Shown piece after piece: positions 44,280 through 54,269 of a stretch of DNA of 64,000 nt. Origin of the DNA: Piscinibacter sp. HJYY11 (GTDB lineage Bacteria > Pseudomonadota > Gammaproteobacteria > Burkholderiales > Burkholderiaceae_C); assembly GCF_016735515.1 (NCBI RefSeq), contig NZ_JAERQZ010000001.1:1302001-1366000 (forward strand). Reading direction: 5' to 3'. The position numbers and the translations under genes are program-made. The notes under the pieces are model-generated. The model was given only the letters and a program-made list of their open reading frames with translations. It was not told the origin of the DNA and ran no database searches. How positions within the stretch are numbered: the first letter of the stretch is position 1; each line of letters begins with the position of its first letter.

Positions 44280-44301
44280 GCCCACCGGCGGTGGGCGTTT
44301 T
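44280..44301. terminator. Bidirectional rho-independent terminator
   Basis: GCCCACC (44280-44286) and GGTGGGC (44290-44296) form a 7-bp GC stem with a 3-base loop, followed by GTTTT on the plus strand and preceded by GAAAAA (TTTTT on the minus strand). It lies between the convergent response-regulator and chemoreceptor genes and can serve both. Confidence 0.85.
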
Positions 44302-44326
44302 CAGGCCAATCAAGCAGTTCCGGCTG

Positions 44327-46066
44327 TCAGAACGTTGCCCATTCTTCGGACCCGGCTTTCACCGGTTCAGCGGCCTGCTGTGCCGGGGCCTTGCCCGACG
44401 CTGGGGCTTCCGCCTTCTTCACCGATGGCTTGACGACGGTCTTTTTGGCCGGCTGCGGCTCAGGCGCGGCAGACGAGCGCAGCCCATGTGACGCCGTGTG
44501 TGCAGCACCCGCCAGCTTGAACACCGACACCGCCGCCACCAGCCGGCGTGCCTGGGTCTGCAAGCTGTCGGCAGCCGCCGCACTTTCTTCGACAAGTGCG
44601 GCGTTCTGCTGTGTCACTTGGTCCATCTGGGTCACGGCCTCTCCGATCTGGGTCACGCCCGCGCTCTGCTCCTGAGAGGCAGCGCTGATCTCGCCCATGA
44701 TGTCGGTCACACGGCGGATGGAGGAGACGATCTCGTCCATCTTCTTTCCAGCTTCGCCGACCTGTTCGCTTCCGCGGCCGACGCGCTCAACGCTCGCAGT
44801 GATGAGCGACTTGATCTCCTTGGCAGCTTCCGCACTGCGCTGCGCGAGCGTGCGCACTTCGCCGGCCACCACCGCGAAGCCGCGGCCCTGCTCGCCGGCG
44901 CGAGCCGCCTCCACCGCTGCATTGAGCGCAAGAATGTTGGTCTGGAACGCGATGCCGTCGATGACGCCGATGATGTCGGCGATGCGCTTCGACGATTCGT
45001 CGATCTCCTTCATGGTGGCGACGACCTGGCTGACGACCGTGCCGCCCTGGCCCGCCACGCCGGACGCGCCACCCGCCAGTTGAGACGCCTGCCGCGCGTT
45101 CTCTGCGTTGTGCTTGACCGTCGAACCGAGTTGCTCCATCGAGGCCGCGGTTTGCTGCAATGCGCTCGCCTGCTCTTCCGTGCGGCTGCTCAGGTCAAGA
45201 TTGCCTTGTGCGATCTGGGCCGATGCGGTCGCCACGCCGTCCGCGTTCTCTCGCACGTCGGTGACGATCGTGACCAGGCTCTCCTGCATGCGTTTCAGCG
45301 CTGCGAGCATGCTGGTCTGGTCACCCGGTTCCAGATGGATCGGCGTCGACAGATCGCCGTCGGCCACGCGCTGGGCCAGGTCGGCTGCATCACCAGGCTC
45401 ACCCCCCAGCTGGCGTTTGACGCCTCGCACAATGACAAACCCCAGCACCGCGGCGGTGACCACTGCGAGCAGGATCAGGACGGACGCCCAGACAATGGCA
45501 GCCTGGTAGGTGGCCTTGGCCTCGGCAGCGGAAGCCTCCGAACCCTTGCTGTTCAGCTCCACCAGCTTGCCGACCTCGCCGGTCATGGCGTTGAATGCGG
45601 CGCGAGACGCCCCTCGGAACATGGCCTTGGTCTGGTCGGCCGTCTTCTCGCCACCGCGAGAAACCTCGATCAGCTTGGCCTGGATCGTCAAGTAGGCTTC
45701 TTTCTCGCGGCGAAACACCGAGTAGAGCGAGCGTTCCTCGTCCGAGGAAATCATCGGCTCATAGCGCGCCATCGCGTCGTTGAGCGACGCCTTCAGTTCG
45801 TCGATGCGCTTTTCCATCGCCGCCATCTCGGCGGCGTCGACGGCCATCACGTGATCCGCCTCCACACGGCGCATCTGATTGGCGAAGGTGCGAACCTCGC
45901 CCAACACTTTGATGCTGGGAAGCCAATTGGTGGCGATGTCTTCAGTCGAGGAATTGACGCTTGCGACTCGGCTCAAGGAAAAGCCCCCGACCACCATCGT
46001 CAGCAGGACCATGGCAAAAAAGGCCAGCCCGAGCTTCGTGCCCAGCTTCATAGCTTGGTTGTTCAT
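44327..46066 (-). CDS. Methyl-accepting chemotaxis protein with CheR-tether tail
   Basis: 579 residues from the ATG at 46066 (AAGGGG upstream). The first membrane helix is at ~8-30, the periplasmic four-helix-bundle domain at ~35-185, the second helix at ~190-212, then HAMP and the signalling hairpin containing [40 protein letters not shown] (core [16 protein letters not shown]). After a Pro/Ala/Lys-rich linker the C-terminus is EEWATF, matching the xWxxF pentapeptide that recruits CheR/CheB. It is a class 36H-like enteric-type receptor. The adjacent CheW gene (35 bases upstream) is transcribed with it. The ligand is unknown. Confidence 0.93.
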   Translation of the reverse strand: MNNQAMKLGTKLGLAFFAMVLLTMVVGGFSLSRVASVNSSTEDIATNWLPSIKVLGEVRTFANQMRRVEADHVMAVDAAEMAAMEKRIDELKASLNDAMARYEPMISSDEERSLYSVFRREKEAYLTIQAKLIEVSRGGEKTADQTKAMFRGASRAAFNAMTGEVGKLVELNSKGSEASAAEAKATYQAAIVWASVLILLAVVTAAVLGFVIVRGVKRQLGGEPGDAADLAQRVADGDLSTPIHLEPGDQTSMLAALKRMQESLVTIVTDVRENADGVATASAQIAQGNLDLSSRTEEQASALQQTAASMEQLGSTVKHNAENARQASQLAGGASGVAGQGGTVVSQVVATMKEIDESSKRIADIIGVIDGIAFQTNILALNAAVEAARAGEQGRGFAVVAGEVRTLAQRSAEAAKEIKSLITASVERVGRGSEQVGEAGKKMDEIVSSIRRVTDIMGEISAASQEQSAGVTQIGEAVTQMDQVTQQNAALVEESAAAADSLQTQARRLVAAVSVFKLAGAAHTASHGLRSSAAPEPQPAKKTVVKPSVKKAEAPASGKAPAQQAAEPVKAGSEEWATF

Positions 46067-46101
46067 GAGTTCACCCCTTGGAACGTGTGTTTGATTGACA
46101 G

Positions 46102-46638
46102 TCAATGGTTCAGAAGACCCATGTCGGCACTGGACATGAACTTCACGATGTCGACCAGAATGAGCATGCGGTCGTCGATCGCGCCGATGGCCAACAAGTG
46201 ATCGGTTGGTACGTTCGACGCGAACTCCGGGACGGCGCGCATCTGGTCACCCGACAGCGTGATGACGTCTGAGACGGAGTCGACGACCATGCCAACGATG
46301 CGGGAGTGCAGGTTGAGCACGATCAGCACCGTGAGGCCGTCGTATCGCGCCTCCGGGAGGTTGAACCTCAAGCGCATGTCGACGACTGGAACGATGACGC
46401 CGCGCAGGTTGAGCACGCCCTTCATGAATTCAGGCGCGTTTGCGATTCGCGTGGGTTCCTCGTACGAGCGGATCTCCTGCACGCGAAGGAGGTCGATGCC
46501 GTACTCCTCGCTCCCGAGCTTGAACGCAAGAAATTCACGGATCGCCGCGTCGACGAGTGTGTCGGCGACTTTCGCGCCGGTCGGCTTGCTCCGGGAAGAG
46601 ATGGCCCCGGGAAGAGGGGCAGTGATGACTTCAGACAT
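46102..46638 (-). CDS. CheW chemotaxis coupling protein
   Basis: 178 residues from the ATG at 46638. The CheW fold is recognisable by [49 protein letters not shown] and [19 protein letters not shown]. It links receptors to CheA. No CheA, CheY, CheR or CheB gene is in the window, so this pair probably feeds into a chemotaxis array encoded elsewhere. It is divergent from the hybrid kinase at 46779. Confidence 0.92.
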   Translation of the reverse strand: MSEVITAPLPGAISSRSKPTGAKVADTLVDAAIREFLAFKLGSEEYGIDLLRVQEIRSYEEPTRIANAPEFMKGVLNLRGVIVPVVDMRLRFNLPEARYDGLTVLIVLNLHSRIVGMVVDSVSDVITLSGDQMRAVPEFASNVPTDHLLAIGAIDDRMLILVDIVKFMSSADMGLLNH

Positions 46639-46778
46639 TGGCACTCTCTCGCTGTGAGGTCTGTTGACACTGCTGTGTTTTCGGCGGCGATGCCGCCCCC
46701 TTTTGTAGGGAGTTCTAGACAGCGTGCTGCAGACCGCGGATACGATTTGCCGGAGTTCCCCTAGAGCGAGTCAGTCCA

Positions 46779-49625
46779 TTGGCGCTATTCGACGACAACG
46801 ACCGTGAGGCAGGCCAGCGACTCGCGGCCGCCTCCCTGATATGCGGACTCAGCGCTGCAGCGCTCGGAATTGCAGTCTTGGCGGGCTGGGTACTCGAGCT
46901 GCCGATCCTCACAGCCCTGAGACGAGACTGGCCGACGATGAAACCCAATTCCGCGCTGGCTTTCGCCGGGGCAGGCGTTGCGCTGGTGCTCGCCTCGCAC
47001 GGAATCGCCACCGGGTGGGAACGGCTTTTCCAGGTGGCCCTCGCCGCTTCGGTGGCCGTGCTGGCCGGCATGACGCTGGTTCAGCATGTGACGGGAGTCG
47101 ACTTCGCCATCGATGGCTTTCTCGGCGTCCACGGAAACATCTCCGCTCAGGGCGGCGCATTGCGCATGGCACCCGCCACTGCATTCGCGTTCGTTGCGAT
47201 CGGCACGGGGCTGCTGCTGCAAGGCCTTCGCGCCGCGCCGGCATTGCGGCAGATCGCGTTTGGCTCTGCTTTGCTGGTCGCTGTGATGGCAGCGCTTGGT
47301 TATTTGTTCGACGTGCGCCACCTTTACGCGGCCGGCATCTATTCGTCCGTGGCGTTGCATACCGCCATCGGACTCATCTTGCTGAGTGCCGGTTGCCTGC
47401 TCGTTCGACCCACCGAAGGACTGCTCACGATCCTGGTGAGCCGGTCTGCCGGCGGCCTCGTGATCCGGCGGCTCATGCCCATCGCGTTCGTTGCCCCGCC
47501 GCTGTTCGTATGGGTTCGTTTCCATGCGGAGCAGGAAGGGGTGCTTCCACCTGCGGCAGCCGCAGCGGCGGTGACCACTGCCAACATTGTCTTGCTGGCG
47601 GGGATGATCTGCTACGCCGCAATCCTGGTGCGACGCCTCGACACGGAGGCCCGGGGAATGCGGGAGGCCGAGCGGCGGCAGCGCGCCCAACTGGATGGAA
47701 TCATCAACACCGCGATGGATGCCGTGGTGGTCATCAACGACGCCCAGCAGATCGTGCTCTTCAATGCCGCGGCTGAGGCCATGTTCGGCCGCACGTCGGC
47801 CAGCATGCTGGGATCAGGCCTGCAGGCACTTCTGCCTGCGTCTGCGCAGGCGACGCACGCAAGTCTGGTGAGGGGCTTTGCCTTCGAGCGCTCTGAAGTA
47901 CGGCGCATGGGCGCGACCCGACCGGTCACAGGGGTGCGGGCAAATGGCGAGAGCTTCCCCATCGAGGCATCGATTTCGAAGCTCGAAGTCGATGGCGAGC
48001 GCTTCTACACCGCAATCCTCAGGGACATCACGCAACGGCAACGTGATGCGGAGGCGGTACTCCTCGCGGAAGTCCACAGCAAGACCAAATCGTCCTTCCT
48101 GGCGCACATGAGCCACGAGATTCGCACGCCTCTGAATGCCATCATCGGCCTGGCGAGCTTGCTGGGACGCACGTCACTGAACCACGAGCAGCGTGATCGG
48201 CTGGAGAAGATTGACGTCGCCGGGCGGCACCTGCTCTCCGTGGTGAATGACATCCTGGACATATCGAAGATCGAGGCAGGTCAACTCACGATCGAAGAAG
48301 CCGACTTCGACCTTCTGGCGGTCTTGCACAACGTGTGCTCCCTGATGGGGACCCAAGCCGAATCGAAGGGACTCTTGCTGGTCCTTCGTGCCGAAGGAGC
48401 TCCAAGATGGGTTCGCGGCGATGCGACGCGTCTGCGACAAGCGATGTTGAACTATGCGGGCAATGCCGTGAAGTTCACCGAGCGCGGTCAGGTGTCGCTG
48501 GAGCTCATCCTGGTGGCCGAGGACGACGAAGGGTTTCTCGTTCGATTTCAGGTCGAAGACACCGGCATCGGGATCGAGCCCGAAAAACTGGACAAACTGT
48601 TCAGCGCCTTCGAGCAGGCGGAAGCCACGACGACGCGCCGCTACGGGGGCTCGGGTCTCGGGCTCGCCATCACCAAGCGCCTTGCCGAACTCATGGGTGG
48701 CGCCGTTGGCGCAAGCAGCCAACCGGGGCAAGGCTCGATGTTCTGGTTCACGGCGCGTGTCGCTCGTGCTCGCAGCCAGATGCCCACCCCCGCACCGACG
48801 GACATGACAGCAGGGGAATTGCTGCGCTCACGCCACAAGGGCGCGCGCATCCTGCTGGCGGAGGACCACCCCGTGAACCGCGAAATCGCCGTCGCGTTGC
48901 TGGACGACGTGGGCCTGACGGTCGATACGGTGACCAACGGCCGTGAGGCGGTGGCACGGGCTCGCGCCGGCGGGTATTCGCTGGCGTTGCTGGACATGCA
49001 GATGCCGCTCATGGGCGGCGTTGAAGCTGCGAAGGTCATCCGGGCCTTGCCCGAGTGGGGTGACACCCCGATCCTCGCGTTCACGGCCAATGTCTTCGAA
49101 GACGACCGCGAGGCATGCCGGGCCGCAGGAATGACCGGCTTCATCGGCAAGCCCGTTGAACCACAAGCCCTGTACGGGGCGCTGCTGAGAGCGCTTGACC
49201 TGCGCGGCGCGGTACGACCTGACGAGGGTGGCGAGGCACCCAAACCCGCCGTGAACGCAGAGCCGGATCTGGCGGCACAACTGCGGGCACTTCCAGGGGT
49301 CGACTGGCAGTACGGGCTGTCTCTCACCAATGGAGACCCGCGCCGATTCGTACGCTTGCTGCGCGCCATGGTCGAGCACAGCATGGCAGACCTCGCAAGG
49401 CTTCAGGCGGCCGTGGACAAACCTGACGAAGCCACCACGATTGCCCTGCTCCATTTCATGCGCGGCGCAGCGGCGAGTGTCGGCGCCCATGCACTCGCAG
49501 CGCACCTGGAGGCGTTCGAGGCGCATGTCGGCGCCTGGACCGATCGAGCAGAAGCCGAGCGCCATTTCCAGAACATCACTGGAGACCTGCACGCACTCGA
49601 GCGCGCACTGGAACAGTTGAAGTAG
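46779..49625 (+). CDS. Membrane hybrid histidine kinase (TM-PAS-HisKA-HATPase-REC-Hpt)
   Basis: About 948 residues if the TTG at 46779 is used; the next in-frame ATG (residue 52) would remove the first membrane helix. Residues ~15-295 contain about eight membrane helices of an unnamed sensory type (MKPNSALAF and RMAPATAFAF repeats). Next come a PAS domain (~305-425), HisKA with FLAHMSHEIRTPLNAIIG, HATPase (NYAGNAVKFT; DTGIGI; GGSGLGLAI), a receiver (ILLAEDHPVNRE; LALLDMQMPLMGG; FIGKPVEP) and a C-terminal Hpt domain whose His is in LLHFMRGAAASVGA. This is a complete His-Asp-His relay in one chain. The output regulator is not identified. Confidence 0.92.
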   Translation: MALFDDNDREAGQRLAAASLICGLSAAALGIAVLAGWVLELPILTALRRDWPTMKPNSALAFAGAGVALVLASHGIATGWERLFQVALAASVAVLAGMTLVQHVTGVDFAIDGFLGVHGNISAQGGALRMAPATAFAFVAIGTGLLLQGLRAAPALRQIAFGSALLVAVMAALGYLFDVRHLYAAGIYSSVALHTAIGLILLSAGCLLVRPTEGLLTILVSRSAGGLVIRRLMPIAFVAPPLFVWVRFHAEQEGVLPPAAAAAAVTTANIVLLAGMICYAAILVRRLDTEARGMREAERRQRAQLDGIINTAMDAVVVINDAQQIVLFNAAAEAMFGRTSASMLGSGLQALLPASAQATHASLVRGFAFERSEVRRMGATRPVTGVRANGESFPIEASISKLEVDGERFYTAILRDITQRQRDAEAVLLAEVHSKTKSSFLAHMSHEIRTPLNAIIGLASLLGRTSLNHEQRDRLEKIDVAGRHLLSVVNDILDISKIEAGQLTIEEADFDLLAVLHNVCSLMGTQAESKGLLLVLRAEGAPRWVRGDATRLRQAMLNYAGNAVKFTERGQVSLELILVAEDDEGFLVRFQVEDTGIGIEPEKLDKLFSAFEQAEATTTRRYGGSGLGLAITKRLAELMGGAVGASSQPGQGSMFWFTARVARARSQMPTPAPTDMTAGELLRSRHKGARILLAEDHPVNREIAVALLDDVGLTVDTVTNGREAVARARAGGYSLALLDMQMPLMGGVEAAKVIRALPEWGDTPILAFTANVFEDDREACRAAGMTGFIGKPVEPQALYGALLRALDLRGAVRPDEGGEAPKPAVNAEPDLAAQLRALPGVDWQYGLSLTNGDPRRFVRLLRAMVEHSMADLARLQAAVDKPDEATTIALLHFMRGAAASVGAHALAAHLEAFEAHVGAWTDRAEAERHFQNITGDLHALERALEQLK

Positions 49626-49689
49626 CCGCAGATTGCCTACGGGCTTTCAGTGAGAAGCGACCCCGCTGTCTCCCATTCGGAGCCTTGCT

Positions 49690-50826
49690 TCAACGCACCG
49701 AGATTCGTGGCAACCGCAGTTCAAAGCGCGTTGCGGAAGCGTCAGAGGTCACCGCAACAGTGCCTCCGTGCGCTTTGGCAATCTGTTGCACGACATACAG
49801 GCCAAGTCCCAGGTTGGCACCTGCGACCTGAGAATCGGCGCCCTCGTCCTCACCCCCTTGGCGAACAAGCGGATCAAAGAGCCTCCCCATCAAGCTTGGA
49901 GGGATGGGCTTTCCGGAGTTCTGCACGCCAAGCACCAGTTCATCCTTGCTCGTGCCGTCCAAAGAGATGTGGATGGGAGCATCGGGAACGCCGTACTTCA
50001 TGGCATTGAAGACAAGATTGGAGAGCGCTTGGTGCAGGCGCCGAGCGTCCCATTCACCCTGCATGTCCCCTCTGACGTCAAGCTCGAGCGCATGCCCACG
50101 GCTGATCGCCTGGATCTCTTCCAAGGTGTTGCGGGCGAAATGGTCGAGTTGAAGGCTCGAAGGGTCGATCGCCAGTTCGGAACCGAGGCGATGGCGCGTG
50201 TACTCGACCATGTCGTCCAGCAGTGCCCTCATCTGCGCGACGCTACGCAGGATGACTGCTGATTGCGGTGAACCGCTTGGACGGGCACGCATTTCGACAG
50301 CGACGCACGCCGAGATCGTGCTGAGTGGCCCGCGCAGGTCGTGCCCCAAGATGCCAAGAAACAGATCACGTGACCGGTTGACCTCGACCACGAAGACCTT
50401 CAACGACTCGGCAATGGCTTGGTCGACGGCTTCGTTGAAGCGCGTGATGTCTTCAAAATCCTGCACCTGCGCTTCGTTCGAGTCAGCGACCCACAAGCGA
50501 AGCACGGTCGCACGCAGCGCCCGGTACTCGGCGACGAGTTGTTCGACCTCAAATCCCTGCCTCTCCCTCTGGCGTGCGTGGCTGCGAGACGGGACGTCAT
50601 TCGACTGAGAAGCGCTGGCACTGTTGCCCTCGGACTTGGCCTGCCGTTCAGCATCGTCCTGCGGTCTTCGCATGTCGGCGGCTATCTCTTCGAGGATCAG
50701 CCGTCCATGGTCGAGCAGGGCGACCACGTCCAAGTTTGCTGCCTGGGGCGCCTGTTCGCGTGCGAATGCCACCCAATGCGCCAGGATCGCGTCGAGGTTG
50801 TTGCTGATGAACGTTGAGAGGCGCAT
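49690..50826 (-). CDS. Soluble sensor histidine kinase with RsbRD-like N-terminal domain
   Basis: 378 residues from the ATG at 50826. Residues ~1-165 are helical and resemble the RsbRD N-terminal sensor domain (MRLSTFISNNLDAILAHWVAFA; VAEYRALRATVLRLW). HisKA has the phospho-His in FLGILGHDLRGPLSTI, and HATPase has LSNLVFNAMKYG and GANLGLGLYVVQQIAKAHGG. There are no membrane helices, so it senses a cytoplasmic signal. It converges with the hybrid kinase gene, 64 bases apart. Its partner regulator is not adjacent. Confidence 0.87.
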   Translation of the reverse strand: MRLSTFISNNLDAILAHWVAFAREQAPQAANLDVVALLDHGRLILEEIAADMRRPQDDAERQAKSEGNSASASQSNDVPSRSHARQRERQGFEVEQLVAEYRALRATVLRLWVADSNEAQVQDFEDITRFNEAVDQAIAESLKVFVVEVNRSRDLFLGILGHDLRGPLSTISACVAVEMRARPSGSPQSAVILRSVAQMRALLDDMVEYTRHRLGSELAIDPSSLQLDHFARNTLEEIQAISRGHALELDVRGDMQGEWDARRLHQALSNLVFNAMKYGVPDAPIHISLDGTSKDELVLGVQNSGKPIPPSLMGRLFDPLVRQGGEDEGADSQVAGANLGLGLYVVQQIAKAHGGTVAVTSDASATRFELRLPRISVR

Positions 50827-50959
50827 CGACCCATTCTGCATCTTCCGCCACCATGCCGGCTCCCTGGCTGTCAAAAGTCCGGGGGCTGGAGGCCACACAG
50901 AAACGGGAATCAAGCGGCAGGAGGCCGAAATTCGCCGGCCACCGCGGTAGCGCTGCTCG

Positions 50960-51271
50960 TCATTTCTTGGTCAACAACAGTTGCCCCGCCTTTTGCAGCC
51001 GGCCCTTGAAGGCGCTTGCGATCTGACCGAGCAGCCCGGGGAGTTCGACCTCGATCGCCACCGATGTCTCCAGCACATTGATGCGGCCGGGAACGGTCTG
51101 CCCCATCGTGGCGAGGGTGAATGTCAGACGGTCACCCTCCCAGCGTTGCGTGCAGGTGCCCGTACCGCCAGGAAGCTGGCGGACGAGGTTCTCGAAGCCG
51201 CTCTCGATACGGCGACGCGCTTCCGCGCGACCAAGTTGGTGGGGGATGTCGACCTTGAGTGGGTTGGCCAT
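50960..51271 (-). CDS. Polyhydroxyalkanoic acid system family protein
   Basis: A 103-residue protein of the PHA_gran_rgn family. It begins MANPLKVDIPHQLGRAEARRRIESG, which is typical, and ends with LLGQIASAFKGRLQKAGQLLLTKK. Members are found in PHA-producing bacteria and may associate with polyester granules; the molecular role is not established. The start at 51271 is chosen to match the family N-terminus; ATG at 51289 is possible. Confidence 0.75.
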   Translation of the reverse strand: MANPLKVDIPHQLGRAEARRRIESGFENLVRQLPGGTGTCTQRWEGDRLTFTLATMGQTVPGRINVLETSVAIEVELPGLLGQIASAFKGRLQKAGQLLLTKK

Positions 51272-51301
51272 CCGCGCAGGGTGACGCATCTCGAAAGACC
51301 C

Positions 51302-51842
51302 CTGGCCCAGACGGCTCTTGTGGCGATTCGAGGGCGCGGTAGGCCGTTCAAGTGAAACGAGCGGCCGCCTCTGAAGGCTCTCGCTGCGGATGCAGTGATC
51401 CGTCCAACGGCGACGCGAAGGACCGGTCTCAGTCTCGACAGTCACTCATCTGCAAGACTCGACCGGCGGTACCCAGTCTGAAGCACGCATTCGTCCTGAG
51501 TGTCGGCTCAGCAGCGGTTGCTGTCGTTCCAGCGTGGCGACTGAGCGACTGCTTCCGACTAATTCCAGTCGATCGACCCGTGAGAATCGGGTTGGGTCTG
51601 GTGATCTGGTACCCGTGGGCCATTGGCTTTTGAACGAGCGACTGTTTGCCAACGCCGGCTCCGAGATCCGCGTCGGTTGCTGATCGTCCAACATCCATAA
51701 GTGAGCCGTCTCATTCAGGCGGACGTTGAGTGTCCCGCTTGCCGGCAAGAGATCACCCTGCCTGCGGTAAAGATAGGGCATGGTCACAGGCGCCAATCAA
51801 GCTCGCCGGACGACAATTGCGGCCCGACGGACATTTATTGCA
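51302..51842. other. Intergenic stretch without a convincing gene
   Basis: About 540 bases with lower GC and no open frame showing normal codon bias or recognisable protein family. Short frames exist on both strands (for example 51352-51633 and 51446-51796 minus), but they have no ribosome sites or conserved motifs. The composition and the string of short degenerate frames suggest decayed or dispersed noncoding sequence. The promoter of the following lipoprotein gene must lie at its right end. Confidence 0.4.
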
Positions 51843-52979
51843 ATGACGTTCAATCGAGCCAGCAATTCGACACACACGATCGGGCTGCTGTCGCTCATGG
51901 CAGCGCTCGCCGGCTGCGCCGGGCCGCCCCCCGCATCGAAGCCGGAGGGCCTCGGCCCCACTGCGGCGCGCCGGGTGGTGACTGCGGTGCTCCAAGACAA
52001 GACCACGAGCGCCGAAGGCTGGGCTGTGGACATCCATGCCGCCCTGGCCACGCTCGAAGTGCCCTCGACCGTGGAGAACCTGTGCGCCGTGATGGCGGTG
52101 ATCGAGCAGGAGTCCGGCTACCAGGCCGACCCTGCCGTGCCCGGGCTGCCAGCCATTGCGTGGAAGGAGATCGAACGCCGAGCGGATCAAGCGGGCGTGC
52201 CGATGCTCGCTGTGCGCGCAGCGCTCAGCGTCGAATCGCCGAATGGCCGCAGCTTTTCAGAGCGGCTCAACGCCGTGAAAACTGAGCGGCAGCTAAGCGA
52301 GATATTCGAAGACTTCATCGGCATGGTGCCGCTAGGCCAACGCTTTCTGGCGAACAGCAACCCGGTGCGCACGGGCGGCCCGATGCAGGTGAGCATCGCC
52401 TTTGCGCAAGCGCACGCCGAAAAGCGGCGCTACCCCTACGCCGTCGATGGCTCGATCCGCCACGAGGTGTTCACACGACGCGGCGGCATCTATTTCGGTG
52501 CCGCCCACTTGCTGGACTACGAAGCGCCTTACGACCGCCCGATCTACCGCTTCGCCGATTTCAACGCGGGCCGCTTTGCGAGCCGAAACGCCGGCTTCCA
52601 GAGCGCGCTGGCGTTGGCCTCCGGCCTGCCGCTCGCGCTCGACGGAGATCTGGTCTCGCGCTCGGACACCGCGCGCGCGGGTGAAACGGAACGCGCCGCG
52701 CTGTCGCTTGCGAACCGGCTGAAGCTGAGCGATGGCGAGGTGCGGCGCGACCTCGAGATGGGCGACGCACCGGGTCTGGAAAAGACGGCGCTGTACCAGC
52801 GGGTGTTCGCCTACGCCGAGGAACTCGACGCCCGCAAGCTCCCACGCGCCGTGGTGCCGCGCATCCATCTCAAGAGCCCAAAGTTCACGCGCAAGTTGAC
52901 GACGCAGTGGTTCGCGACGAGAGTGGATGAACGGTACGGGCGGTGCGTCGACCGCTTGGGGGCGCTGGTCCGCGGCTAG
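51843..52979 (+). CDS. DUF1615-family lipoprotein
   Basis: 378 residues from the ATG at 51843. A lipoprotein signal peptide ends in the lipobox LAGC (MAALAGC), predicting a lipid-anchored envelope protein. The body matches the DUF1615 family: ENLCAVMAVIEQESGYQADPAVPGLPAIAWKEIERRA, NPVRTGGPMQVSIAFAQAHA and RHEVFTRRGGIYFGAAHLLDY. The ESGYQADP and GGPMQVS segments recall lysozyme/lytic-transglycosylase-like folds, so a peptidoglycan role is possible but unproven. It appears to be a single-gene unit. Confidence 0.82.
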   Translation: MTFNRASNSTHTIGLLSLMAALAGCAGPPPASKPEGLGPTAARRVVTAVLQDKTTSAEGWAVDIHAALATLEVPSTVENLCAVMAVIEQESGYQADPAVPGLPAIAWKEIERRADQAGVPMLAVRAALSVESPNGRSFSERLNAVKTERQLSEIFEDFIGMVPLGQRFLANSNPVRTGGPMQVSIAFAQAHAEKRRYPYAVDGSIRHEVFTRRGGIYFGAAHLLDYEAPYDRPIYRFADFNAGRFASRNAGFQSALALASGLPLALDGDLVSRSDTARAGETERAALSLANRLKLSDGEVRRDLEMGDAPGLEKTALYQRVFAYAEELDARKLPRAVVPRIHLKSPKFTRKLTTQWFATRVDERYGRCVDRLGALVRG

Positions 52980-52985
52980 CGAAAG

Positions 52986-53005
52986 AGCCGGTACAACTCC
53001 CGGCT
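52986..53005. terminator. Weak hairpin after the lipoprotein gene
   Basis: AGCCGG (52986-52991) and CCGGCT (53000-53005) form a 6-bp stem with an 8-base loop just after the stop. No T-run follows. Confidence 0.25.
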
Positions 53006-53100
53006 ATCCCTCACTGAAGCCGAGCGCACGGGCTCAAGGCCGCCCGCCCGGCAGCCGATAAGGCTAAGACCAGCTCCGGCAGCTCAGGGTCGCGCCCGCA

Positions 53101-53982
53101 ATGCCCTACCAACCCTCCCGCGGTCGCATCGCGGACATTGAACTCGAGATCGACAAGGCCCGCCGAAGCGGGCCGCTGACGCAGATCGTCGTGCCACCCT
53201 GCCCCGATCTGCTTGCACGACTTGAGCGCACCATGCGGGCTGACGAACCAGACCTCGGCGAAGTGGCCCGCATCGCCAACGCCGACGTGGCGATGAGCGC
53301 AACGCTGGTGCGCAACGCCAATGGCGCGCTCTACGCCGGCACCGAACCCGTGGCCTCGGCCGGCCAGGCGATGAACCGACTCGGCCTGCGGCGGACCGCT
53401 GAGCTGATGCGCGCCTTCCTCGTGCGCCATGCCATCCCGGTACACAGCCCGCTGCTGGCCGGCTTCTGGGAGCACGCCACCCAACGCGGCGAGACGCTGG
53501 CCTGGATCGCCGGTCACCTGCCTGGCCTGTCGCCCGACCTCGCCTACAGCTTCGGCCTCTTTTGCCACGTCGGCCAGCCGGTGCTGATGCAGAGCCTGCG
53601 CGGCTACGCCGGCACGATGGTAGAAGGCCGCGCGCGTCGCGACCGCAGCTTCGTCGAGACCGAGAACGCAAACCACCGCACCGACCACGCCGTTGCCGGC
53701 GCGCTGACGGCACGCTGCTGGAATCTGGCGCCGCCTGTGGTGGCCGCAGTCCGGCTGCACCATAGCCTGGACGCGTTGGGTGGCCGCCAAGTCGAACCAG
53801 AAGTCCAGACGCTGATGGCCGCCGGCTTGGTGGCCGACCTGCTGGTGGCGCGCCGCAACAGCCTTCCCGCCGAGCCCGAGTGGGAGCGCTTTCACCTCGC
53901 CGCGCTCGGCTGGCTCGGGATAGCGATGGAAGAGGTCGACGCCTGGCATGACGCGCTGATCGACTCCGAGACGACCGGCTGA
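53101..53982 (+). CDS. HDOD-domain protein
   Basis: A 293-residue soluble protein. The HDOD domain spans ~50-250: VARIANADVAMSATLVRNANGALY, GLRRTAELMRAFLVRH, WEHATQRGETLAW, SFGLFCHVGQPVLMQSL and VAAVRLHHSLDAL. These replace the catalytic HD pair, as in other HDOD proteins, which act in signalling or regulation rather than as phosphohydrolases. HDOD proteins commonly accompany chemotaxis and c-di-GMP systems, consistent with the neighbourhood. No operon partner is obvious. Confidence 0.85.
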   Translation: MPYQPSRGRIADIELEIDKARRSGPLTQIVVPPCPDLLARLERTMRADEPDLGEVARIANADVAMSATLVRNANGALYAGTEPVASAGQAMNRLGLRRTAELMRAFLVRHAIPVHSPLLAGFWEHATQRGETLAWIAGHLPGLSPDLAYSFGLFCHVGQPVLMQSLRGYAGTMVEGRARRDRSFVETENANHRTDHAVAGALTARCWNLAPPVVAAVRLHHSLDALGGRQVEPEVQTLMAAGLVADLLVARRNSLPAEPEWERFHLAALGWLGIAMEEVDAWHDALIDSETTG

Positions 53983-54004
53983 ACGACGCGCGGGCAAGCA
54001 GCAA

Positions 54005-54166
54005 ATGCGCGCAGCGGGCCTGGTCATGACGCGCGGCGACGACGTGGAGCCCTGGACCATCGACGCGTCAGCATTCCACGGTTGGTGTGCAAGCGTCGGG
54101 GCGATCCCCTGCAATGACGAACTGCGCAACTACGTGCAGACCGCCGGCGCGAAGCAACCATGTTGA
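54005..54166 (+). CDS. Small hypothetical protein (53 residues)
   Basis: An ATG-initiated frame of 53 codons with GC-rich third positions, ending QTAGAKQPC. It contains WTIDASAFHGWCASVGAIPC, three Cys and an even amino-acid composition that looks protein-like. No ribosome site is evident and no family is recognised. It could be a remnant. It starts 22 bases after the HDOD stop. Confidence 0.3.
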   Translation: MRAAGLVMTRGDDVEPWTIDASAFHGWCASVGAIPCNDELRNYVQTAGAKQPC

Positions 54167-54269
54167 TGGGGCCGCCTTCGGTTGCATAGGGCATTTCCTA
54201 CAGGAGGTTGGGCCCCGGCGGACGTCTCTATGGCGCATCATTGCTGCACTGCAACATTGAATCACCGCC

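Noticed and set aside
51701..51842. A possible zinc-ribbon peptide (ECPACRQ) before the lipoprotein
   Set aside because: Only one CxxC is present, the frame runs on antisense-like into the lipoprotein gene, and there is no ribosome site.
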